Position numbers and translations under genes: made by a program. Positions 1 to 5,512 of a stretch of 5,534 nucleotides of DNA are shown one piece after another. This DNA comes from Burkholderiales bacterium. Its GTDB lineage: Bacteria > Pseudomonadota > Gammaproteobacteria > Burkholderiales > Burkholderiaceae_C. Below the pieces are notes generated by a model. The model was not told where the DNA came from and did not search any database. It saw nothing but the letters and a program-made list of their open reading frames with translations. The first letter of the stretch is position 1, and each line of letters begins with the position of its first letter. The DNA is taken from NCBI GenBank assembly GCA_025354615.1, contig JANXMO010000502.1, forward strand, positions 1 through 5,534. The letters run 5' to 3'.

Positions 1-243
1 TTTGCCGCCGAGCACGTCGACGCGCGGGTCTTCTTCTACCCGCTGTCCAGCACCCCGATGTTTGGCGCCGGGCCGGGCGCGCCGCACGCCACTGACATCG
101 CGGCGCGCGCCATCAACCTGCCGAGTTTTCACGACATCACCGAGGCCGAGCTGCAGCGCGTGGCCGGCGTTGTACGGGCGCTGCTGCAGGCCGCCACCGC
201 CGCCGCCCTGCCCGCTGCGCAGCCGGAACTCGCGCATGGCTGA
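1..243 (+). CDS. DegT/DnrJ/EryC1/StrS-family sugar aminotransferase, C-terminal fragment
   Basis: This is the last 80 codons of a gene that begins before the window, read in frame 1 and ending at TGA 241-243. Seen: a VDARVFFYPLSSTPMF segment, then a RAINLPSFHDITEAEL segment and a final amphipathic helix (QRVAGVVRALLQ). This order (a strand carrying Arg and aromatic residues, then 'INLPS', then a helix with T-x-x-E/D-L-x-R-V) is typical of the C-terminal domain of PLP-dependent sugar aminotransferases of the DegT/AHBA-synthase family. These enzymes transfer an amino group, usually from glutamate, to a nucleotide-linked keto-sugar in the cytoplasm. The PLP-binding lysine and most of the fold lie outside the window, so substrate and subgroup (perosamine, bacillosamine, legionaminate-type and others) cannot be told. 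The last codons overlap the start of the acyltransferase gene, which implies one operon and consecutive steps. Confidence 0.85.
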   Translation, partial: FAAEHVDARVFFYPLSSTPMFGAGPGAPHATDIAARAINLPSFHDITEAELQRVAGVVRALLQAATAAALPAAQPELAHG

Positions 244-913
244 CCACGAGCCGCACGGCGGCAGCGGCACCGGCCGCCACCTGCTGTGGGGCAGCGCCGG
301 CCACGCGCTGGTGTTGGCGGCGCTGATTGAACGCCGCGGCGGCCGCGTGTTGGCGCTGTTCGACCGCTGCGAGATGCCAAGCGCCCTGCCCGGTGTGCCC
401 ATCTTCATCGGCGAAGCGGGCTTCGAACGTTTCATGGCCGGGTTGGACGATCCGCAAGACGTCAGCGCTGCCGCAGCGATCGGCGGCGCCCGCGGGCGCG
501 ACCGGCTGGCGCTGCAGGCGCTGTTCCGCCGCCACGGCTTGCGCGTGGCCTGCCTGATCCACCCGCAGGCCAGCGTGTGCGCCACCGCCACGCTGGGCGC
601 TGGTTGCCAGGTGCTGGCGCAGGCCAACGTGGCTGCCGGCGCGCGGCTGGGCGACGCCTGCATCGTCAACCACCAAGCCAACGTCGACCATGAATGCGTG
701 CTCGGCGACGGCGTGCACATTGCCCCCGGCGCCACGCTGTGCGGCTGCGTGACGGTGGGCGACGGCGCGATGGTAGGCGCAGGCAGCGTGGTGCTGCCGC
801 GGCTGCGGCTGGGCGCGGACTGCGTGATTGGCGCCGGCAGCGTGGTCACCCGCGATGTGCCGGACGGCGCTTGCGTGGCCGGCAACCCGGCCCGCCCACT
901 GCGGTCGTCATAA
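236..913 (+). CDS. PglD/NeuD-family sugar acyltransferase (left-handed beta-helix)
   Basis: A 225-residue protein, close to the usual length of about 200-220 for the NeuD/PglD group, which acetylates or otherwise acylates amino sugars on a nucleotide carrier using an acyl-CoA. Seen: an N-terminal Rossmann-like strand and loop LLWGSAGHALVLAAL (residues 16-30), matching the family's GxGGHA nucleotide-sugar-binding loop, then hexapeptide-repeat coils over roughly residues 110-205 (for example LGDGVHIAPGA and IGAGSVVTRDVP). It closes with the common AGNPARP ending. His152, in VDHEC, sits where the family has its proposed catalytic histidine. The ATG at 236 has a weak GGAA (225-228) upstream and overlaps the aminotransferase stop by 8 nt, as expected for translational coupling. 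An upstream in-frame extension to position 2 runs across the aminotransferase in another frame and was not used. The acyl group and exact sugar are unknown. Confidence 0.9.
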   Translation: MADHEPHGGSGTGRHLLWGSAGHALVLAALIERRGGRVLALFDRCEMPSALPGVPIFIGEAGFERFMAGLDDPQDVSAAAAIGGARGRDRLALQALFRRHGLRVACLIHPQASVCATATLGAGCQVLAQANVAAGARLGDACIVNHQANVDHECVLGDGVHIAPGATLCGCVTVGDGAMVGAGSVVLPRLRLGADCVIGAGSVVTRDVPDGACVAGNPARPLRSS

Positions 914-915
914 GC

Positions 916-943
916 CGGCCAGCGCTGGCCGAACGCACGGCCA
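916..943. repeat. Three alternating CGGCCA/TGGCCG half-sites able to form two exclusive hairpins
   Basis: Two bases after the acyltransferase stop (TAA 911-913) lies a perfect 16-bp palindrome, CGGCCAGCGCTGGCCG (916-931). Its right arm TGGCCG (926-931) also pairs perfectly with CGGCCA (938-943) across the 6-nt loop AACGCA. The middle arm can therefore pair with either neighbour but not both. There is no run of T after either hairpin, so this is not a classical intrinsic terminator. It may stabilise the 3' end of the upstream mRNA or weakly terminate it. In G+C-rich DNA such pairings also arise by chance. Confidence 0.5.
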
Positions 944-947
944 TCAC

Positions 948-1012
948 GCCGGGCAACCGCACCGGGCAATTGCACCGTGCAATTGCATCGGACAACTGCA
1001 CCGCGCAATTGA
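948..1012. repeat. Five-unit 13-bp tandem repeat with a GCAATTGC core
   Basis: Five head-to-tail 13-bp units with consensus ACCGNGCAATTGC: GCCGGGCAACCGC (948-960), ACCGGGCAATTGC (961-973), ACCGTGCAATTGC (974-986), ATCGGACAACTGC (987-999) and ACCGCGCAATTGA (1000-1012). Units 2 and 3 match the consensus fully, unit 5 differs at one position, and units 1 and 4 differ at three. The core GCAATTGC is itself palindromic and grows to TGCAATTGCA at 978-987. A 13-bp period changes reading frame at each unit, which argues against a coding repeat. It lies between the acyltransferase and the methyltransferase genes, where a protein-binding array or a slippage-derived array are both possible. No function can be assigned from the sequence. 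Confidence 0.85.
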
Positions 1013-1148
1013 TCACTCAGCTCACCCGGCGCTGCGGCAAGCGGTTATTTCACACGCTTTCATCGCGTTGTTCCGCGCTTCACCCGCAGCGCTTTTCGCT
1101 GACCCTTCTGTCCTGGCTTTTCCCTTCTCTCCACCGATTATTTTCTGC

Positions 1149-1153
1149 AAGGA
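1149..1153 (+). promoter_or_regulatory. Shine-Dalgarno site of the methyltransferase gene
   Basis: AAGGA lies 7 nt before ATG 1161. It is the clearest ribosome binding site in the window and decides this start over the long in-frame upstream extension beginning at 828. The stretch between the tandem repeat and this site (1013-1148) is less G+C-rich and rich in pyrimidines. I see no convincing -35/-10 pair and no open frame with coding character in it. Confidence 0.75.
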
Positions 1154-1160
1154 CACCTGC

Positions 1161-1931
1161 ATGACCACGCCGACCCGCCCCTTGACGCCCCATGAGTCCT
1201 TCCTGCGCGAGGGCGAGGCCGAAATCGCTGCGCAAGGCGCCGACACCGCGCTGCGCGCCGCCAGCCGCGAGTGGGTCAACCTGGCCAATGCGCGCAAATA
1301 TTCGTACCACTTCGAGTGGCTGGGCCGGCCCATCATCCAGTACCCGCAAGACATTCTGGCGATGCAGCAACTCATCTGGCAGGTGCAGCCGGACTTGATC
1401 ATCGAGACCGGCATTGCCCACGGCGGCTCACTGATTTTCTCGGCCTCGATGCTCGAGCTGAACGCCGCCTGCGGCGGTCCGAAAGACGCTGAAGTGCTGG
1501 GCATTGACATCGACATCCGCGCGCACAACCGCGCCGCGATCGACGCCCATCCGATGAGCCGGCGCATTTCGATGATCCAGGGCTCAAGCGTCGCCGAAGA
1601 TGTGGTGGCGCAAGTGCGCGCCAAAGCCGCAGGCCGCCAACGCGTGCTGATTTCGCTCGACAGCAACCACACGCACGAACACGTGGCGGCCGAACTCGCC
1701 GCCTACGCGCCGCTCACAAGCGTAGGCAGCTACTGCATCGTGTTCGACACGGTGATCGAAGACATGCCCGCCGCGATGTTCCCTGACCGCCCGTGGGGCC
1801 CAGGCAACAACCCGAACACGGCGGTGTGGGACTACGTCAAACAACACCCGGAATTCGAGATCGACGAGCGCATTGACCACCAGCTGCTGGTCAGCGTGGC
1901 GCCGCATGGGTATTTGAAGCGGGTGCGTTGA
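1161..1931 (+). CDS. CmcI/'cephalosporin hydroxylase'-family SAM-dependent methyltransferase
   Basis: A 256-residue protein of a family often annotated 'cephalosporin hydroxylase' (Pfam CmcI/rhamnosyl O-methyltransferase type). Despite the name, members in sugar clusters are probably O-methyltransferases that use S-adenosylmethionine. Seen: a conserved N-terminal block with KYSYHFEWLGRPIIQYPQDI (46-65); the Rossmann motif I region PDLIIETGIAHGGSL (77-91); an acidic end of strand 2 in VLGIDIDIRAHNR (112-124); LISLDSNHTHEHV (163-175), with Asp167 a likely metal ligand; and YCIVFDTVIEDMP (191-203). The C-terminus LLVSVAPHGYLKRV is typical. All expected blocks are present, so the gene looks intact. 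Start: ATG 1161 with AAGGA 7 nt upstream. In this neighbourhood it most likely methylates a hydroxyl of a surface or protein-linked sugar; the exact acceptor is inference and unknown. It is separated by 247 nt from the gene before it, so it may have its own promoter. Confidence 0.9.
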   Translation: MTTPTRPLTPHESFLREGEAEIAAQGADTALRAASREWVNLANARKYSYHFEWLGRPIIQYPQDILAMQQLIWQVQPDLIIETGIAHGGSLIFSASMLELNAACGGPKDAEVLGIDIDIRAHNRAAIDAHPMSRRISMIQGSSVAEDVVAQVRAKAAGRQRVLISLDSNHTHEHVAAELAAYAPLTSVGSYCIVFDTVIEDMPAAMFPDRPWGPGNNPNTAVWDYVKQHPEFEIDERIDHQLLVSVAPHGYLKRVR

Positions 1932-1937
1932 GTCCAC

Positions 1938-1975
1938 CCCTCACCCCGGCCCTCTCCCCACAGGGGCGAGGGAGT
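1938..1975 (-). repeat. REP-like palindromic repeat, copy A
   Basis: Starts 6 nt after the methyltransferase stop. It reads CCCTCACCCC (1938-1947), then an imperfect hairpin CCCTCTCCCC (1950-1959) / GGGGCGAGGG (1963-1972) with loop ACA and one mismatch, ending GAGT at 1975. It is the reverse complement type of the copies at 1997-2032 and 5342-5377. No T-run follows, so it is a repeat rather than a standard terminator, though its position right after a stop could give mRNA 3'-end protection. Confidence 0.85.
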
Positions 1976-1996
1976 AAGAAAGACTGACTGGTATTG

Positions 1997-2032
1997 ACTC
2001 CCTCTCCCTCCAGGAGAGGGCAGGGGTGAGGG
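1997..2032 (+). repeat. REP-like palindromic repeat, copy B
   Basis: Begins ACTCCCTCTCC, has a perfect 8-bp stem CCCTCTCC (2000-2007) / GGAGAGGG (2013-2020) with loop CTCCA, and ends GGGGTGAGGG (2023-2032). It is in inverted orientation to copy A, 21 nt away, so the two can also pair with each other as one long imperfect stem, like a bacterial interspersed mosaic element. It matches the copy at 5342-5377 at 32 of 36 positions. It ends 34 nt before the start of the GT41-type gene. Confidence 0.88.
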
Positions 2033-2066
2033 ATCTCTCATCACCCGCCACCCCATAAAGCACGCC

Positions 2067-3971
2067 ATGCCTACCCTCGCCTTGCCTGAAGCCCCCGTCG
2101 TCACCGACCCGAACGCCTTGCTGATCCGCGGCATCGAGCTGCAGACGGCCGGCCACGCGGCAGAAGCCTCGGCGCTGTTCCGCGCCGTGCTGGCCGACCA
2201 CCCGGACAACGCGATTGCGCTGTATTCGCTGGCCGCGCTGCTGATGAAACAGCCGGTGGGCGCCGAGGCGCTGGCATTGGTGGAACACGGCGTGCAGGTG
2301 GCGCCCGGCTTTTCGCCGCTGTGGTTCGCCCATGCAATGGTGATGCAGGGGCTGGGCCGCAAGGAAGAGGCGTTGCAAAGCTATGACCGCGCCGTGCAGC
2401 TCAAGCCCAACTACACCGAGGCCTTGATCAACAGCGGCGCATTGCTGCGCGAAATGCACCGCCACCGCGAGGCGCTGCTGCGCTTCAACGAGGTGCTCGG
2501 CTTCAATCCCAACCACGAGGCCGCTTTAGGCAACTGCGGCATTTTGCTGACCGAATTCAAGCGCAGCGACCGCGCGATTGCCATGTTCGAGCGCCTGCTG
2601 GCGTTGAACCCGAATTACACCTACGGCCCTGGCCTGCTGTGCTATGAGCGGCTGCACATTTGCGACTGGCGCCACTTTGACCGCGACGCAGCCACCATCA
2701 TCGACGGCATCCGCGCCGGCCGGCGCGTGTGCAAAACGCTGGGCTTGATGGCGATTTCCGGCCGCGCCAGCGACCACTTCCTGGCCGCACGCATTTTTGC
2801 CAACCACTGGCTGCAAAAGCCGCCGCGCCGGCTGTGGAACGGCGAGCGCTACGGCCACGCGCGGCTGCGCATCGCCTACGTATCGCCCGACCTGCGCGAG
2901 CACCCGGTCGGCCACTTGATGGCCGGCGTATTCGAGCGGCACGACAAAACGCGTTTCGAGACCTATGCCTTTTCGCTCGGCATTGACGACAACAGCCGGC
3001 TGCGCGCCCGCATGCAAACGGCGTTCGACCATTTCATCGACGTGCGCGGCCTGGGCTCGCAGCAGATTGCCGAGCTGATGCGCGAGCACGAAATCGACAT
3101 CGCCATTGACCTGGCCGGCTACACCACCGATTCCCGCATCGAAGTGTTCGGCTGGCGCCCGGCGCCGCTGCAAATCACCTACCTTGGCTACCCAGGCACG
3201 CTGGGCTGCGATTACTTCGACTACATCCTGGCCGACCGCCACGTCATTCCGCCCGAGCACGAGGTGTTCTACAGCGAGCGCGTGGCCTGCCTGCCGAATG
3301 CCTATTTGCCAACCGATGCCAGCATCGTGCCGGCCGAGCGCACGCCCACGCGCGCCGAGTGCGGGCTGCCGGAGACCGGTGCCGTGTTCTGCTCCTTCAG
3401 CCACGACTACAAGATCAACCCGGCGATGTTCGCCGTGTGGATGCGGCTGCTGGCGCAAACGCCGGGCAGCGTGCTGTGGCTGGTGTCGCGCAACGAGTTT
3501 TCGCAAGGCAACCTGCGGCGTGAGGCGCAGGCCGCCGGCATTGCGCCCGAGCGGCTAGTGTTCGCGCAGCGCACGCCGCGCGTCGAAGACCACTTGGCGC
3601 GCTATCGCCTGGCCGACATGTTCCTCGACACCGATTTCTACAACGCCCACACCACTGCGGCAGACGCGCTGATGGCCGGCCTGCCGGTGCTGACGCTGCA
3701 AGGCCAGTCGTTCCCGTCGCGCGTGGCGGCCAGCTTGCTGCACGCCATCGGCCTGCCCGAGTTGATCACCCACAGCCATGCCGAATACGAAACGCTGGCG
3801 CTGGCGCTGGTTCACGATGCGCCGCGGCTGGCCGCGTTTAAAGCCAAGCTGGCGCAGCACCGCAGCACCCATCCGCTGTTCGACACCGCACGCTTCACGC
3901 GCGACTTCGAAGCTGCTTGCCTGGACATGTGGCAGGCCACCCTCTCCGCCAATGCCGCCAACGCCATTTGA
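2067..3971 (+). CDS. TPR-containing O-GlcNAc-transferase-like glycosyltransferase (GT41/SPINDLY family)
   Basis: A 634-residue protein. Residues 15-184 are five uninterrupted 34-residue TPR units (15-48, 49-82, 83-116, 117-150, 151-184), each with Gly/Ala at position 8, Ala at 20 and Pro at 32. The rest, to about 625, is the two-lobed GT-B catalytic region of the OGT family. Seen: YVSPDLREHPVGHLM (271-285), with His279 matching the active-site His of OGT; GYTTDSRIEVFGWRPAPLQI (351-370); YLGYPGTLG (372-380); FCSFSHDYKINP (441-452), with Lys449 matching the donor-phosphate Lys; AHTTAADALMAGLPV (527-541), with the HTT donor loop; and SRVAASLL (551-558). There is no intervening domain as in animal OGT. 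The family transfers a sugar from a nucleotide donor to Ser/Thr of cytoplasmic proteins, with the TPRs choosing the substrate. Donor (UDP-GlcNAc or another) and target are unknown; flagellin is a guess from context. The start lacks a clear Shine-Dalgarno sequence. Confidence 0.93.
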   Translation: MPTLALPEAPVVTDPNALLIRGIELQTAGHAAEASALFRAVLADHPDNAIALYSLAALLMKQPVGAEALALVEHGVQVAPGFSPLWFAHAMVMQGLGRKEEALQSYDRAVQLKPNYTEALINSGALLREMHRHREALLRFNEVLGFNPNHEAALGNCGILLTEFKRSDRAIAMFERLLALNPNYTYGPGLLCYERLHICDWRHFDRDAATIIDGIRAGRRVCKTLGLMAISGRASDHFLAARIFANHWLQKPPRRLWNGERYGHARLRIAYVSPDLREHPVGHLMAGVFERHDKTRFETYAFSLGIDDNSRLRARMQTAFDHFIDVRGLGSQQIAELMREHEIDIAIDLAGYTTDSRIEVFGWRPAPLQITYLGYPGTLGCDYFDYILADRHVIPPEHEVFYSERVACLPNAYLPTDASIVPAERTPTRAECGLPETGAVFCSFSHDYKINPAMFAVWMRLLAQTPGSVLWLVSRNEFSQGNLRREAQAAGIAPERLVFAQRTPRVEDHLARYRLADMFLDTDFYNAHTTAADALMAGLPVLTLQGQSFPSRVAASLLHAIGLPELITHSHAEYETLALALVHDAPRLAAFKAKLAQHRSTHPLFDTARFTRDFEAACLDMWQATLSANAANAI

Positions 3972-3980
3972 GCCCGCCCG

Positions 3981-5276
3981 ATGAAGAACATCAGCATCTG
4001 CATCCCTACTTTCAACCGCGCCGACTCGCTGAAGATCGTGCTGGGCCACCTGGCCGGCTTTGCCTCGCGCGAGTTCGAAGTCATCATCGGTGACAACCAG
4101 TCGAGCGACCACACGGCGCAGGTGGTGGGCGAATTCGAGGGCGTGTTCTCGCGTCTGGTCTACATACAGCGGCAGCAAAACGTGGGCTTTGCGCGCAACA
4201 TGGATTCGATCCTGCGCCGCGCCACGCGGGACTACGTTTACGTGCTGGCCGACGACGACCTGGTCTACGAGCAAGCACTGGCATTGATGGCCCGCGTGCT
4301 CGACAGCAGCCCCAATGTGGTCGCTGTCACCGGGCACTACAACTCGGTGCGCAAAGCCGACACCGACTACAGCGTCGACTACAGCGACGCCGTGGCCACC
4401 ATCCTCAAACGCGGCGAGCACGAAGGCTTGTTTGCGCACCTGAATTACTGCGACGCCCACCCCTTCATGCGCCGCGACGTGTTCAACCGCCACTGCGCCT
4501 ATCACGACCGCACCGGCGCGCTGATTCCGCTGTACGTCAAGCTGCTCAGCCTGGGCGACCTGGTGGTGGTCGACAAGCCGGTGTTCCAGCACGTCACCAC
4601 TACCGTCAGCCTGACCAGCGGCATGACCGAGGCCTGGTTCATCGACATGGGCATGGCCGACCTGGAACTGGCGCGCGCCAGCCTGCCCGGCGACGTGCCC
4701 GGCTGGAACCTGTGGCAGGCCAAGGCCAAGATGACGCAGTTGTTTTACTTTCAAGCTGCGCGCATGGCATGGAACAAGAACGACTACGTGCTGCTGTGGC
4801 TGATGCTCAACCGCTGCAAAGCCGTGGGCGTGGCCAGCGAAGAATTGCTGACCAAGTGCGAATACTCCTTCATGCATGACTTCATCGCGCAGCGGCTGGC
4901 CCGCACGCTGGTCGACCTGGGCTGCATCCGCGTGCTGCACGAAACCACGCCAGCCGTGGCCGCGCTGCTGCCCACGCTGCAAGAACGCTGTTCGACCCTT
5001 CAATTTGCCGAGTGGGACCCGCGCGAGCCCGACGACGGCCACACCGCGCTGCTGTGCGAACGCGCCGAGCGCCATGCGCGCGAGCTGCCGCCGCTGATGC
5101 CGGTGGTGTCGGTCATCGACGTTTTCAACACGCTGCGCCTGACCGCCCACCCCGCGCAGCTCGCCGTCAACGGCGAACGGCTGGCACTGCGCTACACCGA
5201 CCAGGCCGCCATCGATCAGCTAACCGACAACACCGGCAGCTTCCAGCGCCTGTGTGCGCCGTATTCATCGCAATGA
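3981..5276 (+). CDS. Family 2 glycosyltransferase with unassigned C-terminal region
   Basis: A 431-residue protein starting 9 nt after the GT41-type stop, so almost certainly cotranscribed and translationally coupled; only a weak GAG precedes the ATG. Residues 1-200 form a GT-A fold of family 2: ISICIPTFNRADSL (4-17), FEVIIGDNQSSDHT (32-45), QNVGFARNMDSIL (66-78) and the acidic metal/nucleotide motif YVLADDDLVYE (87-97). Such enzymes transfer sugars from nucleotide donors to a growing glycan. Family 2 catalytic domains are usually about 220-300 residues. Here residues 245-300 are helical and aromatic (FYFQAARMAW, YVLLWLMLNRC), and residues 310-388 alternate predicted strands and helices (CIRVLHETTP, ALLCERAERH, PVVSVIDVFNTLRL), which suggests an added alpha/beta domain. 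I do not recognise that part. No clear membrane segment is seen, so the enzyme is probably cytoplasmic or peripheral. Donor and acceptor are unknown. Confidence 0.9.
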   Translation: MKNISICIPTFNRADSLKIVLGHLAGFASREFEVIIGDNQSSDHTAQVVGEFEGVFSRLVYIQRQQNVGFARNMDSILRRATRDYVYVLADDDLVYEQALALMARVLDSSPNVVAVTGHYNSVRKADTDYSVDYSDAVATILKRGEHEGLFAHLNYCDAHPFMRRDVFNRHCAYHDRTGALIPLYVKLLSLGDLVVVDKPVFQHVTTTVSLTSGMTEAWFIDMGMADLELARASLPGDVPGWNLWQAKAKMTQLFYFQAARMAWNKNDYVLLWLMLNRCKAVGVASEELLTKCEYSFMHDFIAQRLARTLVDLGCIRVLHETTPAVAALLPTLQERCSTLQFAEWDPREPDDGHTALLCERAERHARELPPLMPVVSVIDVFNTLRLTAHPAQLAVNGERLALRYTDQAAIDQLTDNTGSFQRLCAPYSSQ

Positions 5277-5341
5277 ATGTCTATTGATTCGGCCTGAGTG
5301 AACTTAAAAGAACGCCCGATGGACCACCGGACAAACCATGG

Positions 5342-5377
5342 ACTCCCTCTCCCTCAGGGAGAGGGTTGGGGTGAGGG
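5342..5377 (+). repeat. REP-like palindromic repeat, copy C
   Basis: Starts ACTCCCTCTCCC and has a perfect 9-bp stem CCCTCTCCC (5345-5353) / GGGAGAGGG (5357-5365) with loop TCA. It ends GGGGTGAGGG (5368-5377). It lies 65 nt after the family 2 transferase stop. Same orientation and length as the copy at 1997-2032, with four differences. Confidence 0.9.
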
Positions 5378-5419
5378 CGCTCTGCTGCCATTGCATCCAT
5401 CATCCGGGTCATGCGCCAA

Positions 5420-5458
5420 CCCTCACCCCCGCCCTCTCCCGCGCGCAGGAGAGGGAGT
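5420..5458 (-). repeat. REP-like palindromic repeat, copy D
   Basis: Inverted relative to the copy at 5342-5377: CCCTCACCCC (5420-5429), stem CCCTCTCC (5432-5439) / GGAGAGGG (5448-5455) with an 8-nt CG-rich loop, then AGT. The following TTC gives GGGAGTTC, the reverse complement of the GAACTCCC that begins the last copy, so the shared unit may be slightly longer than 36-39 bp. Confidence 0.88.
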
Positions 5459-5512
5459 TCGCTTCAGCAGGCAACCGATTCAAGTGCCCGCTCAACACGC
5501 CTTGTTGCATGA

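Noticed and set aside
2..235. In-frame 78-codon N-terminal extension of the acyltransferase
   Set aside because: It overlaps the aminotransferase in a different frame, is rich in Pro, Ser and Arg, and has no family similarity. ATG 236 gives the normal family length.
1009..1050. TTGATC (1009-1014) with TTATTT (1045-1050) as a promoter for the methyltransferase gene
   Set aside because: The spacing of 30 nt is far too long, and no better -10 sequence lies at the right distance. A promoter in this gap remains possible but is not shown.
828..1160. In-frame 111-codon N-terminal extension of the methyltransferase
   Set aside because: It would overlap the acyltransferase 3' end in another frame and read through the 13-bp tandem array. 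The family's usual N-terminus and the AAGGA site support ATG 1161.
1994..1999. TTGACT as a -35 box for the GT41-type gene
   Set aside because: No -10-like hexamer at 16-18 nt spacing; the following bases are the G+C-rich repeat stem.
1941..2516. - strand open frame of 191 codons containing SLTPALSWRERE
   Set aside because: The distinctive part is the translated REP-like repeat and the rest is antisense to the TPR region of the GT41-type gene.
2526..3506. 326-codon open frame on the - strand
   Set aside because: Antisense to the conserved catalytic region of the GT41-type gene, with the same shadow composition and no motif.
3555..5150. 531-codon open frame on the - strand
   Set aside because: It lies opposite the GT41-type and family 2 transferase genes, both with clear family motifs. 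Its translation is low-complexity, rich in His, Val, Gln and Arg, with no recognisable domain: the usual antisense shadow in G+C-rich DNA.
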